Positions 26,289 to 35,550 are shown, counted from the first letter of the stretch. The stretch is 62,230 nucleotides of DNA from DAOUEO01 sp963763495 (GCA_963763495.1 CAVXOY010000022.1:1-62230); one strand, 5' to 3'. Program-made: numbers and translations. The notes: generated from the letters alone by a model not told the origin.

Positions 26289-26319
26289 GGCGTACAAGAC
26301 CTAGGACAGGTGAGCGTAG

Positions 26320-26622
26320 ATGAGCACATTCGGCGTAGAACCTCGGGATAGCGCTGGCAGCGTTTGGAGTTCTGCCTCGCTTGGCACGGACAGGGCGAAT
26401 ATCGAGCTGCAGGGTATCTTCCTGCGACGACTGCGGCGTCTTCTCCAACTGCGCCGAAACCACGAGGGACAGCTCAACTACGAAGGCACCCGGCTGCTGG
26501 ACCGGTCCATCTATGCAACCTACTGTGATTGCACGTCAGTAGGAGCACTCGGAGCGGCCCAGGAGGCTATCCGCCGGTCCTCGCTGACGGTGGTACCCCC
26601 CACCGATGATCGGGAGTCGTGA
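26320..26622 (+). CDS. Hypothetical protein, 100 aa
   Basis: Follows the response regulator by about 30 nt on the same strand. Soluble, Arg-rich central helix (IFLRRLRRLLQLRRNHEGQLN) followed by EGTRLLDRSIYATYCDC and a final ALGAAQEAIRRSS helix. No family recognised. GGACAGGTGAG upstream is a weak SD. Position suggests a regulatory accessory. Confidence 0.55.
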   Translation: MSTFGVEPRDSAGSVWSSASLGTDRANIELQGIFLRRLRRLLQLRRNHEGQLNYEGTRLLDRSIYATYCDCTSVGALGAAQEAIRRSSLTVVPPTDDRES

Positions 26623-26940
26623 TCACCCGGCCCTAGACGAGCCGGTCCCCTTCCCTTCACCGCTTTTCCCACGAGCATAATCATCCCCCAATCTCCGTCG
26701 TCCTCGGGACACCCACACGACCGCGGGTGTTCTCCGATTTCCAGGTTTCTCATCGTTTCCGGTTCTCTGGGGGTTAATACCCCTGAGCTTCTCGCGCGCG
26801 GCTGCCGATAATCCCGTTGCAAGGAGAAATCGAGGACCACTGCCGGCTATTCGATGGGGTTGGGAAGAGGGACAGCAGGGACGTCTGCCGGCTTCAGAAG
26901 ACTTGCGCAACACCGACAAAGAGCGCTGTAGGATCAGAAA
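26623..26940 (+). other. Intergenic stretch upstream of csrA, no gene seen
   Basis: 318 nt. No convincing frame, hairpin-plus-T-run or consensus promoter; the promoter of csrA presumably lies in the last 100 nt. Confidence 0.4.
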
Positions 26941-27165
26941 ATGCTCATTCTAACTCGCAAGATCGATCAAGCAATCGTCATCCAAGGGAACATCCTGGTC
27001 AGAGTTCTGGGCATAGAGCGAGACCGGGTCAAGCTAGGCATCGCAGCAGATGAGAGCATCATCATTCTTAGGGAAGAACTCTGCCAGGGAGACCCACCCA
27101 AGAATGGAAAGGGATCTGCCAAAGAACCCTCGACCCCGGTGCGTGCCTCATCGCATCGCGGCTAG
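26941..27165 (+). CDS. csrA: Carbon storage regulator CsrA
   Basis: 74 aa. MLILTRKIDQAIVIQGNILVRVLGIERDRVKLGIAA is the full CsrA beta-strand core, with the RNA-binding N-terminal LTRK, followed by a family-typical ADESIIILREEL helix and a polar tail. Binds GGA sites near ribosome-binding sites and blocks or stabilises mRNA. No FliW or flagellar gene is seen. Located among signalling genes. Confidence 0.92.
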   Translation: MLILTRKIDQAIVIQGNILVRVLGIERDRVKLGIAADESIIILREELCQGDPPKNGKGSAKEPSTPVRASSHRG

Positions 27166-27226
27166 GAGATCTCGCTCGAACTGCTGGGAAGTACAGGCTG
27201 AGGATTTCGGATGTCAGAGGAAGGTT

Positions 27227-28375
27227 CTAGCGGGACACCACCGTCAGGATCGGCCTCTTGCCTTGACTGATGTTTCCCACGCCTCTGCCGCGAATCAGCT
27301 TCAACTGAGGATGCTTCCGGGCCGTTTCCCCACCAAGTCCTGTTGCCACGCCAACCGGCGCTCCTGATAGAGCCATCGACTGCTGCGCCGCCTCCCACGT
27401 TGAGGCCACATCCGCCCAGAAGAGAGCGTTGCCCTGGTTCAGGTCACGCTTGAGAGCCGATTCTACGAAATGACGGCATAACTCCGTCGCTGGATCGGCC
27501 GCTATCACCGGCGGCGTTACAGTGCTCTCTCCCGGCCAGTCCGAAAGAGGGGTGGGTGGGTTGGAGTGAAGGAGGCCGGCGGCCATACCGGTCGCGTTCG
27601 ATGAGATGATTTGGAGGGGCGCCCGGGGGTCGCGCTCATCGACCAGGATGGTCTTGGAGGCGGTGGCGAGCACCCACTGCCGTACCTCTTGAGCCTCTCC
27701 AACGCTGATCTGAAGAGATGCGACTTTCCCCTCGCCATAGGTCAGATTCAGAAACGCTGCCACCGGGTCCGCATGTCCGCTGGTCCGGCAGGCGATGCCG
27801 CTTATCGTGTCCGGCTGCGCCTCGATGAGACGGGCGCAGAGGGCGAGTGCCTCCTCAACAAGGGAGGCGAAGGGAGGAGCGTCGCCGTTGCTCGTGCCGG
27901 AGATGCTGAGACCGCGCAGATACTGGGGACGCCACAGGCCGCTTTTCTCCGAGAGCATCCGCCTCAAGAAAGTGAGGGCCGGGTGAAAAAGCCTTTCCTC
28001 AGCGAACATGAGTAGACGCCGCTGCCTGCCCGCCAAGCGCGCCAGTTCCTGCAACTGGCGGCTGGAGATGGCAGAAGCCGAAGACGCCATGACGTGTTTG
28101 TTGCATTGGAGGGCCCGTTTCAGAAGAGGGAAGATGTTTCCCGTGGGCTCGCAGAAGATGATGGCATCCACGTCTGAGCCGCTGGCAAGAGTGAGAACGT
28201 CTCCCTTGAATGCGAGACTGGGTGCTATTCGGGATATCTCGAGAGCATGGGGATGGTAGGGATCGACGGCGACTAGGGCTTGGGCGCTGTCAATCTGGGT
28301 GAGGGAGCGGACGTAGCTCACACAACTGGAGCCCCAGCCCGCGATGCCGACCCTGAGTTTGCCCTGTTTCTCCAT
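27227..28375 (-). CDS. Gfo/Idh/MocA-like oxidoreductase family protein
   Basis: 382 aa. Rossmann N-terminus LRVGIAGWGSSCVSYVRSLTQI, DVDAIIFCEPTGNIFPLLKRALQCNKHVMASSASAIS in the place of the usual EKP segment, and a C-terminal alpha/beta domain. The catalytic EKPxa motif is not preserved (ASSA), so it may be a non-catalytic relative. ATG 28375 has GAAGG 8 nt before it; the 11 codons upstream are rejected. Lies between csrA and the sigma factor gene, on the sigma factor's strand. Confidence 0.7.
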   Translation of the reverse strand: MEKQGKLRVGIAGWGSSCVSYVRSLTQIDSAQALVAVDPYHPHALEISRIAPSLAFKGDVLTLASGSDVDAIIFCEPTGNIFPLLKRALQCNKHVMASSASAISSRQLQELARLAGRQRRLLMFAEERLFHPALTFLRRMLSEKSGLWRPQYLRGLSISGTSNGDAPPFASLVEEALALCARLIEAQPDTISGIACRTSGHADPVAAFLNLTYGEGKVASLQISVGEAQEVRQWVLATASKTILVDERDPRAPLQIISSNATGMAAGLLHSNPPTPLSDWPGESTVTPPVIAADPATELCRHFVESALKRDLNQGNALFWADVASTWEAAQQSMALSGAPVGVATGLGGETARKHPQLKLIRGRGVGNISQGKRPILTVVSR

Positions 28376-28451
28376 CAAAGCACTACCTTCACACTGGTTT
28401 CTCTCCAAGCCTCTTTTCGATGGACAGAGAGAAACGGTTGGCAGCTTGACT

Positions 28452-29237
28452 CTAGGCAGCTTCCCTCATGTCTTCCATCAAAGCTGCTCTTAGGCGGCGG
28501 AGGGCTCTCTGCCGCAACTGGGAAGCGCGTGATTCTGAGATCCCTAAGGCTTGGCCGATGCTTTTCAGCGACTTCGATTCAATGTAGTAGAGCTGGACGA
28601 TGATCCGCTCCCTGTCCGGCAAGTTGCTGACGGCCTCCTGGAGCTTCGTCTTCACCATTGTCTGTTCCGCCATGCGGTCGGGGTCTATGCTTGGGTCCTC
28701 GTCGGCCATCTCACAAAGCCGCTCCCTGTTGCCGTTGACAGCCACATCCGCCAGGTTATCCAGCGATACGATTTTGACGTTGCAGTGACGTAGGGAGGTT
28801 AGGAACTGGGGAAGCGGCAAACCGAGCCGCTCTGCGACCTCTGCCTTGGTGGGCCCTCGCCCTAGTTCGTTGTGGAGGGCGCTGGTAGCGCTCTCGATCT
28901 CAGAGGCAAACTTCTGCAGGGACCGCGGCAGGGGATGGGCGGCCCGCAACGCATCGAGAATGGAGCCCCGTATCCGAGGCAGGGCGTAGGTCGAGAACTT
29001 GGCTCCCTTGTTCGGATCAAACGAGTGGTAGGCTTCGATGAGCCCCTGCACTCCGCAGCTCACCATGTCCTCGTACTGGAGGATCGATGAACCGCTCGAT
29101 CCTACGACTACTCGGTTGACGACGTGTCGAACCAGGGGCATATAGTCTTGGATGACTTCTTGGAGAGGCTCCTGCTGATCTTGTTCGGGAAAGGGCGTCG
29201 TATTTCGTGCGGTTGCGGCATCGGCCTGTGAAGGCAC
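28452..29237 (-). CDS. RNA polymerase sigma factor, FliA/WhiG-like
   Basis: 261 aa. Region 2 (YMPLVRHVVNRVV, YEDMVSCGVQGLIEAYHSFDPNKGAKFSTYALPRIRGSILDALR), region 3 (SATSALHNELGRGPTKAEVAERLGL) and region 4 (LPDRERIIVQLYYIESKSLKSIGQALGISESRASQLRQRALRRLR) are all intact. The spacing and the RIRGSILDALR motif are those of FliA/WhiG alternative sigma factors. Start GTG 29237 is supported by GGAGG six nt upstream (29244-29248); longer in-frame starts lack this. No flagellar genes in the window, so the regulon is unknown. Confidence 0.9.
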   Translation of the reverse strand: MPSQADAATARNTTPFPEQDQQEPLQEVIQDYMPLVRHVVNRVVVGSSGSSILQYEDMVSCGVQGLIEAYHSFDPNKGAKFSTYALPRIRGSILDALRAAHPLPRSLQKFASEIESATSALHNELGRGPTKAEVAERLGLPLPQFLTSLRHCNVKIVSLDNLADVAVNGNRERLCEMADEDPSIDPDRMAEQTMVKTKLQEAVSNLPDRERIIVQLYYIESKSLKSIGQALGISESRASQLRQRALRRLRAALMEDMREAA

Positions 29238-29817
29238 TGGGCACCTCCATAGTCTGAGTGATTTGCTGGACACCCCGCCACAGGCCATCCGTGCTTTAAC
29301 CAGTATCGACGATCGACTTTGATTCGTCATATGAGGGAAACCACTTATTGTCGCGCCCGCGCACGCTAAAGTGGGGGTCGGGATCTCCCGACGCGGCAGC
29401 CGTAGCGCGACTATGCCTTTCGGTCGAACAGGGGTGTGTGACCTGCTCGCCACGCGCTGAATCTGCGCCGCCTCTCTTCGGGACGTACGGCGATGGGGTC
29501 GGCGCTGTCTTGCCGGATCTGCGGGAGGCTATCTGAGATTGCCGAGCGCAGGGGTTTGTGCTAGATTACTTCCGTGCTCCAATAGCGAATGCGAGTTCAG
29601 ATCGCTGTTGAGGTATTGCCGGCTGCGCCGTCGGTTGGCGGACGAGTCAGTGGTGTCTCATCCGGAGTTGGGGAGCGGCATCGGCCCAGGATCCCGCCGC
29701 CTGTAACCGTCGCCGCCGGGGATGCGCTCCAAGCAGCCGCCTGGCGGCTTCGAGCTTTCTAAGGCCTTGTCGTGCTCGCTCGGCCGTCCACCGGCAGGTT
29801 GAAGCGACAGAGCAGAG
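29238..29817 (+). other. Intergenic stretch between sigma factor and kinase genes
   Basis: 580 nt separating divergent genes. Contains the SD of the sigma gene and one plausible rightward promoter at 29539-29567; nothing else recognisable. Short frames on either strand (about 62 codons) have no family resemblance. Confidence 0.45.
29539..29567 (+). promoter_or_regulatory. Candidate promoter for the hybrid histidine kinase
   Basis: TTGCCG (29539-29544), 17-nt spacer, TAGATT (29562-29567). It would give a leader of about 240 nt before GTG 29818. Confidence 0.4.
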
Positions 29818-31764
29818 GTGGAAGTGGTTGCCCACACCGAAAACACCGTAAGTCAGAATGAAATGCTGCAGCTTCTTTTCGGAGCCCTCCAGCCTGTGCT
29901 CGAATTCGACGCTGTGGCGGTGGTGCTCTGCGATAGCGAAGAGGATCGCCCAACCCTGTTTGCGGCGCGGCCCCTGGAAGAGCGCTTTGCCCGCAGTCTG
30001 GCCGATGACCTCATTGACGCCTTCCGCCGCTTCTCAGGAGAGACTCACCAGGGGTGCAGCAAAGGCGCTCTACGGGTGAAGCCGCTCACTGGGGAAGGGC
30101 CATTATCCGGCGAGGCCTGGCGGGGCCCCGCGCTCTCTGCGGTCGATGCCCCGCTGATCGTGGGGGGACGGGTCGTCGGACTGGCTAGGGTTGTGGCCGC
30201 TACTCCCGACGCGTTTCCCCCCGATAAGAGCGGCATCATCTACGCCTCCGCGCACCAGGCCTCAGCGCTCTTGGAGAGGCTGGACGAGCTGCGGTCGGCG
30301 GAGATGGCGCGGATCGAATCGCTCGTGGAGGGTCTTCAGGATGGCATCATCTTGATCGACCGGGGTATGGAGATCGTTCTTGCAAATTCTGTCGCCCGCA
30401 CCCTGCTGGCGTCTCTTCTAGGACGCAGCGACCTGACCGGCGTGAGACTGGAAGAGACGCCTCTGGCGGAGCTCGTCAGTCGGGCGCTGGAGAGCAAAGA
30501 AGCCGGGTCGCGGCAGGAGTTCAGCTTCGGTGAGGAGAGTCAGCGCTACCTCTTAGTAACAGCCTCTCCCTTGCCGGACACAGGTGCCGGAGAAGGTGTA
30601 GTCCTTGTCCTGCGCGACATATCGGAAGAGCGGCTCATGCAGGGGAGGCTCCTCCAGTCGGAGAGGATGGCGAGCGTCGGGCAGCTGGTGTCCGGAGTCG
30701 CCCACGAGTTGAACAACCCGCTCACCGGGGTCACCGGCTTCGCGCAGTTGTTGCTGGCCCGCGACCTCGATGATCAGACACGGCACGATGTGGAGATAAT
30801 CTACAGCGAGGCGGAACGGGCAGCCAAGATAGTGGAGAACCTCCTCTCCTTCGCCCGCCGACGGAAAGCGCAGAAAGGACTGGCCGATCTCAACACCTTG
30901 CTGCAGCGGGTGTTGGAGCTGCGCAGCTATGACCTCCGCGTCAAGAACATCGAACTGGAGCTTGACCTCGACCCGCGCTTGCCTCGGACGATGGTCGACC
31001 CCGACCAGATCCAGCAGGTCTTCTTCAACATCATCACTAATGCCGAGCATGCCGTGCTGAGCGCCCGCGGGAAGGGAAAGCTGAAAGTACGTTCGCGGGC
31101 GGACAAAGGCTATGTTCGCCTCTCCTTTTCCGATGACGGCGTCGGCATTTCCGCCGATAACCTGCGCCGCGTCTTCGACCCCTTCTTCACTACCAAGGAA
31201 GGCGGCCAGGGGACAGGGCTTGGCCTCACCATCTCCTACGGCATTATCGATGACCACGGCGGCCGCATCCTTGTCGAGAGCCGGGCCGGAAAGGGTTCCA
31301 CGTTCACTGTCGAGCTGCCGATTGTCGAGGGGCCGGAGCTGCCACCGCCGGAGCGCGAGGTCGAGAAGCGGGCGCCGGTGGAGATCAGCCGGCGGGTGCT
31401 CGTTGTGGACGACGAGGAGAATATCCTGGCGCTGCTCCGCGACGTGCTGACCAGCGACGGCCATAGAGTAGACACGGCCGGCAACGGTGAGGAGGCCCTT
31501 GCCTTCCTCGCCGAGCACGGCTACGACCTGCTCATCACCGACATCAAGATGCCCGGCATGAGCGGGCAGGCGCTATACCAGCGGGTCAAACAGATGGACT
31601 CGGAGCTGGCGAGCCATACCGTCTTCATCACCGGCGACACCGTGAGCCCCGAGACCCGCACCTTCCTCCAGCGGATCGACAATCCCTGTCTGGCCAAGCC
31701 GTTCAAGGTGCGCGACGTCAGAGAGATAGTCGACCGTCTTCTCGGCGGCGGGGAGCGTCAATAG
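29818..31764 (+). CDS. Hybrid sensor histidine kinase (GAF-PAS-HisKA-HATPase-REC)
   Basis: 648 aa, no TM helices, so cytoplasmic. GAF-like domain (about 1-150), PAS (about 165-270), HisKA with phospho-His296 in VSGVAHELNNPLTG, HATPase (N box QQVFFNIITNAEHA, G boxes FSDDGVGIS and GGQGTGLGLTIS), then a C-terminal receiver with Asp575 in LLITDIKMPG and a closing CLAKPFKVRDV. A stop lies 15 nt upstream in frame, so GTG 29818 is the first start; the GAF domain begins abruptly, so some N-terminus may be lost. Possible partner of the response regulator at 25.5 kb. Confidence 0.93.
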   Translation: MEVVAHTENTVSQNEMLQLLFGALQPVLEFDAVAVVLCDSEEDRPTLFAARPLEERFARSLADDLIDAFRRFSGETHQGCSKGALRVKPLTGEGPLSGEAWRGPALSAVDAPLIVGGRVVGLARVVAATPDAFPPDKSGIIYASAHQASALLERLDELRSAEMARIESLVEGLQDGIILIDRGMEIVLANSVARTLLASLLGRSDLTGVRLEETPLAELVSRALESKEAGSRQEFSFGEESQRYLLVTASPLPDTGAGEGVVLVLRDISEERLMQGRLLQSERMASVGQLVSGVAHELNNPLTGVTGFAQLLLARDLDDQTRHDVEIIYSEAERAAKIVENLLSFARRRKAQKGLADLNTLLQRVLELRSYDLRVKNIELELDLDPRLPRTMVDPDQIQQVFFNIITNAEHAVLSARGKGKLKVRSRADKGYVRLSFSDDGVGISADNLRRVFDPFFTTKEGGQGTGLGLTISYGIIDDHGGRILVESRAGKGSTFTVELPIVEGPELPPPEREVEKRAPVEISRRVLVVDDEENILALLRDVLTSDGHRVDTAGNGEEALAFLAEHGYDLLITDIKMPGMSGQALYQRVKQMDSELASHTVFITGDTVSPETRTFLQRIDNPCLAKPFKVRDVREIVDRLLGGGERQ

Positions 31765-31831
31765 CCACTGCTCCGATCTTCCGTCTCCCGAGAGCCGCGC
31801 CGTGGTGGCTTGAGATATGGGAGGCGGCCGC

Positions 31832-32540
31832 TCAGCGAATCAAGGCGATGTGGCGGAACTGCTCCAGGTGGCGCCCGTCGTCGTTGCGCCAGCGCTCGCG
31901 GATGTAGCGGAGGAAGTCGGGGTTGTCGCCGAACTGGCTCTTGTGCTCGGAGAGGGCCTGGAGCTTAGTATCCAGCACGTCGGTGATATCCACGCTGAAG
32001 TTCCCCATGTCGAACGACCAGATGTAGATGTCCTTCACCTTATGCGGCTGTAGGCCCTGGTCGATCTGTTCCGGAAAGTTCCAGCGGTCGCGGGCGGCCG
32101 GGTACACGGCGTCGACAGTCACCAGTCCGGCGCAGCGGTGATCGGAGTGATTGATGAATGCTGTCGCGGATGATTATCGATTCCGGGTCGTGGGTGAAAA
32201 CGGCGTCGGGCCGGACCTGCCGGATGTAGCGCACGACGTCGCCCAGTAGCTGCCGGCTGTAGGTGAGCTCCCCGTCTTCGTAGCCAAGGAAGAACACGTC
32301 TTTCACCCCGGCGACCCGAGCGGCGGCTCGCTGCTCCTCCTGACGTATCGGCGCCAGCTTCTCCGGCGTCATATCCGGGTCATCGCTGCCCTTGTTGCCA
32401 TTGGTGCAGATCAGGTAGTAGAACTCCCATCCTTGCTGGGACCAGAGGGCGGCGGTACCGGAACAGCCGAATTCCGTGTCGTCGGGGTGGGCGGCGATAG
32501 CCAGGGCCCGCTTGGGTTGAGCATCGTTCACGTTTGTCAT
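31832..32540 (-). CDS. LmbE/PIG-L family zinc deacetylase (frameshifted)
   Basis: AIAAHPDDTEFGCSGTAALW at the N-terminus is the AHPDDxE zinc/catalytic motif of N-acetylglucosaminyl deacetylases such as BshB and MshB. After DSIHQ the frame breaks near 32150, where the expected INHSDHRCAG zinc His segment continues in other frames into TVDAVYPAARDRWNFPEQ and VKDIYIWSFDMGNFSVDIT. About 235 residues joined, the normal size. Substrate unknown; no bacillithiol or mycothiol genes are seen nearby. Confidence 0.85.
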
Positions 32541-32674
32541 CAGTCGTCCTCGATTTCCTTCGGAGAATAGACCTCACCTTCATTCTAGTGGTGGCCGCGA
32601 CGGAATAGCAATGGGCGTCGGTTCGGGGAAAAGCTCTGGGAGCAGGGAAAGCCCATTGGAGGTGGCGTAAGGGG

Positions 32675-32703
32675 TTGACAGACTTCCGGCAGGGTGTTAA
32701 ATT
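32675..32703 (+). promoter_or_regulatory. lexA promoter
   Basis: TTGACA (32675-32680), 17-nt spacer, TAAATT (32698-32703). Transcription would start at about 32710, at the edge of the SOS box. Confidence 0.7.
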
Positions 32704-32710
32704 GCTGACA

Positions 32711-32722
32711 GAACACAAGTTC
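32711..32722. promoter_or_regulatory. LexA operator (SOS box)
   Basis: GAACACAAGTTC matches the Gram-positive-type box GAAC-N4-GTTC exactly. It lies just downstream of the -10, where bound LexA would block its own transcription. Confidence 0.75.
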
Positions 32723-32751
32723 GTCTTGCTTGATTCGCATGGAGGTGAGAA

Positions 32752-33381
32752 TTGAAAGACCTCTCCCAAAAGCAGCAGAAGATAATCGGCTTCCTGCGGC
32801 ATTTCATTCGGGAGAAGGACTATCCCCCCAGCATCCGCGACATCCAGGAGGCATGCGGCATCAGCTCGACTTCGGTCGTCGACTACAACCTCAAGGCGCT
32901 CGAGCGCATGGGGTACATCCACCGTGACCGCGAAGTCTCACGCGCCATAGAGCTTCTGGACGGGTCGGGCCGCCGGCCGCGCACGATTGCTGTCCCCATC
33001 ATCGGCCAGATCGCCGCCGGCCAGCCCATACCGGTGCCGGAGGCAAGCGTCGACTACTCCGAGACGGTGGATATCACCGCCGACATGACGCGAGGCAAGG
33101 AGAACGTCTACGCGCTGCGGGTCAAGGGCACTTCCATGATCGATGCCCTGGTCAACGACGGCGACATCATCATACTGGAGCAGATCAGCAGCCCCGAGAA
33201 CGGTGAGATGGTGGCCGCCTGGCTGAAGAAGGAGCAGGAGGCCACGCTAAAGAAGTTCTACCGCGAGGGGAAGCGTGTCCGCCTCCAGCCGGCGAATGAG
33301 ACCATGGAGCCCATCTACAGCAGCGCCGACAACGTCGAGGTGCAGGGGAGGGTCCTCTACCGGATGGGCCCCGGCTTCTAG
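32752..33381 (+). CDS. lexA: SOS repressor LexA
   Basis: 209 aa. N-terminal winged helix (FLRHFIREKDYPPSIRDIQEACGISSTSVVDYNLKALERMGYI), self-cleavage site Ala89-Gly90 in IAAGQP, catalytic Ser128 in KGTSMIDALVNDGD and Lys167 in ATLKKF. The start is TTG 32752: GGAGG (32741-32745) is six nt upstream and no in-frame ATG is near. Autoregulated through the GAAC-N4-GTTC box, ended by a strong terminator. Confidence 0.96.
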   Translation: MKDLSQKQQKIIGFLRHFIREKDYPPSIRDIQEACGISSTSVVDYNLKALERMGYIHRDREVSRAIELLDGSGRRPRTIAVPIIGQIAAGQPIPVPEASVDYSETVDITADMTRGKENVYALRVKGTSMIDALVNDGDIIILEQISSPENGEMVAAWLKKEQEATLKKFYREGKRVRLQPANETMEPIYSSADNVEVQGRVLYRMGPGF

Positions 33382-33453
33382 GCTCGGCTTCGGCTATTCG
33401 CCCCTTCAGCGCCTGGTTACCTCCTGATACTCCGGCCGCTGGTGCCTTATACT

Positions 33454-33481
33454 AGGTGATGACTGGTTCATCACCTTTTTT
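33454..33481 (+). terminator. Rho-independent terminator after lexA
   Basis: A nine-base-pair perfect stem AGGTGATGA/TCATCACCT with loop CTGGT followed by six T. Confidence 0.88.
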
Positions 33482-33504
33482 GTGAGCGCTTGCTGGGCAG
33501 TGAC

Positions 33505-34494
33505 ATGAACGACGCAATCCTGAAGATCGAAGACCTCCACACTCACTATTTCTCCAATGAGGGCGTCGCCAAGGCGGTGGACGGTGTAAGCCTGACCGTC
33601 CGCCGCGGCAGCACCCTCTGCCTCGTCGGCGAGAGCGGCTGTGGCAAGACGACCGTCGGCCTGTCGATCCTGAACCTGGTGCCCTATCCCGGCCGCATCG
33701 TCGGCGGTCGCGTATTCCTGGACGGTAGAGAGCTCACCGGCATGGGCAACGAGGCCCTGCGCCGGGTGCGAGGCCGCGAGATATCGATGATCTTCCAGGA
33801 CCCCGTCAGCGGGCTCAATCCCGTCCTGCCCATCGGCGTCCAAGTCGAGGAGATAATCAGCAGCCACCTGGGTACCTCCAAGAAGGAGTCGCGGCGTCGC
33901 GCTCTCCAGGTCCTCCGCCGCTCCGGCCTCGCCGAGCCCGAACGCTTGATGGGGATGTACCCGTTTCACCTCTCGGGCGGTATGTGCCAGCGGGTGATGA
34001 TCGCCATCGCTACCGCCCTCGATCCCAAAGTCGTCATCGCCGACGAGCCCACCGCTTCGCTGGATGTCACCGTCCAGGCGGCGATCCTCGACGAGCTGAA
34101 CACCCTCCGCCGAGAGCGCGGGATGTCGATAATCCTGATCACCCACGACCTCGGCGTCGTCGCCCAGGTAGCGGACGACGTGGCGGTGATGTACGCCGGG
34201 CGGGTGGTGGAAGAAGGGCCGGTGCGGGATATCTTCGGCCGGCCGCGGCATCCCTATTCTTGGGGGCTGCTCCAGAGTCTCCCCCGCCTCGACCGGCAGC
34301 GGAAGCCGCTGCTGCCCATAAAGGGCGCGCCGCCGCCGTTGATGGATCTCCCCCCGGAGTGCGCATTCCTCCCGCGCTGCCGCAAGGCGACCATCGCCTG
34401 CCGCCGTGAGCCGGCCCCTCCGCTCGAAGAGATATCGCCGGGGCACCGGCTGGCCTGCTTCAACCCCATCTTTCACGCTGAGGACGAGGAATAG
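33505..34494 (+). CDS. Oligopeptide/dipeptide ABC transporter ATP-binding protein (OppD/DppD-like)
   Basis: 329 aa. Walker A LVGESGCGKTTVGL, Q-loop MIFQDPVSGLNPV, signature LSGGMCQRVMIA, Walker B VVIADEPTASLD, and the OppD/F C-terminal extension with three Cys (CAFLPRCRKATIACRREP and a final Cys in HRLACF), which in relatives holds a 4Fe-4S or metal site. No permease, binding protein or OppF lies near, so it is an orphan or serves a distant transporter. ATG 33505 preferred over a start 15 nt upstream. Confidence 0.9.
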   Translation: MNDAILKIEDLHTHYFSNEGVAKAVDGVSLTVRRGSTLCLVGESGCGKTTVGLSILNLVPYPGRIVGGRVFLDGRELTGMGNEALRRVRGREISMIFQDPVSGLNPVLPIGVQVEEIISSHLGTSKKESRRRALQVLRRSGLAEPERLMGMYPFHLSGGMCQRVMIAIATALDPKVVIADEPTASLDVTVQAAILDELNTLRRERGMSIILITHDLGVVAQVADDVAVMYAGRVVEEGPVRDIFGRPRHPYSWGLLQSLPRLDRQRKPLLPIKGAPPPLMDLPPECAFLPRCRKATIACRREPAPPLEEISPGHRLACFNPIFHAEDEE

Positions 34495-34533
34495 ACTCCG
34501 ACGGCTGGTTGGCCGGATAGCAGGGTTTGGGGT

Positions 34534-35550
34534 TTACCTGAAGGCGGTCGTGGTCGCCTCGCGCGAGCGGGCGATGCGGGATAGCTCCTCCAGCAGGAGG
34601 TCGAGGGCCAGCTCGTCGCTGAAGATGCCCCTCTTGATAGAAGCGTCCGCCTCCAAGAGGCGTCGATAGGCCGCTTCCAGTTGGGGCAGGGCGTAGCGGG
34701 CCGCCTGCTCCAGCACCTTGCGGAGCGCGAAGTCGGAGCGGATCTCAAGGCGGCGGCCGATCTCCTCAGCGGAGAGACGGGCGGCCAGCAGCTCCTTGGC
34801 CACGATCAGGTGGCGATACTGGCGCGTGATCATGTTGAGCAGATAAGTCGGCGCCGCCCCCTCGTTCTGCAGTTGCTCCAGGAGACGGATAGCCACGGCG
34901 CTCCTGCCCTCGACTATCGCGTCGACCATCGTCAGGACGCTGGCCTCCCGCGAGGCGCTGACGAGGAGGCGCACGTCCTCTTCGCTGATCGGGCGCTCCT
35001 GGGCGTACATCCCCAGCTTGCCCAGCTCCTGCGCCAGGGCCCGCAGGTCGTTGCCGATGAGGTCCGCCAGCAGGGCGACGGCGGCAGGCGAGACCGTGAG
35101 CCCCATGTCGCGGGCGCGCTGCCCTATCCAGTCCGGCACCGCTCTCTGCCGTATCGGGCGGAACTCGCGCACCTCCGCTAGAGGGGAGAGCAGGCGCAGG
35201 AGTGAGTTGCCGGGGCCTATCTTTCCGTCGACGAAGACGAGGGTTGTGGTGTCGGGCAGCTCCTGCAAGGCTGCGGGCAGGGTCTTCCAGGGTGTGACGC
35301 TCTCGCGTTTCTTCTCTTTCCCCCGCGAGCCCTCGAAGCGCTCCAGCAGTCCCTCCACGATGACCAGCCGGTGACTCCCCATGAAGGGGATGGTGCTGCA
35401 GGGGCCGAGGATCTCCGCCGGCTGGAGCTTGCCGCCTTCGAGCCGCGACGTGTTGTTGACGAGCATGCCGTCGTCGTCGAGGCCGGCCTTGAGCGCGGCC
35501 AGCTCCTCTTGCAGGGAGAACTCGTCCTCACCGTGGAATACGTATATCAT
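34534..35550 (-). CDS. holA: DNA polymerase III subunit delta
   Basis: 338 aa, intact. MIYVFHGEDEFSLQEELAALKAG opens the AAA+-like fold, followed by NTSRLEGGKLQPAEILGPCSTIPFMGSHRLVIVEGL, DWIGQRARDMGLTVSPAAVALLADLIGNDLRALAQELGKL and a C-terminal collar domain. Opens the sliding clamp within the clamp loader. Immediately upstream on the same strand is the tRNA-Sec gene. Confidence 0.92.
   Translation of the reverse strand: MIYVFHGEDEFSLQEELAALKAGLDDDGMLVNNTSRLEGGKLQPAEILGPCSTIPFMGSHRLVIVEGLLERFEGSRGKEKKRESVTPWKTLPAALQELPDTTTLVFVDGKIGPGNSLLRLLSPLAEVREFRPIRQRAVPDWIGQRARDMGLTVSPAAVALLADLIGNDLRALAQELGKLGMYAQERPISEEDVRLLVSASREASVLTMVDAIVEGRSAVAIRLLEQLQNEGAAPTYLLNMITRQYRHLIVAKELLAARLSAEEIGRRLEIRSDFALRKVLEQAARYALPQLEAAYRRLLEADASIKRGIFSDELALDLLLEELSRIARSREATTTAFR

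Noticed and set aside
29647..29835. Minus-strand frame with MGNHFHL, resembling the HUH motif of REP-associated transposases
   Set aside because: Only this short match; the rest lacks the transposase Tyr and flanking sequence, and no terminal repeats are seen.
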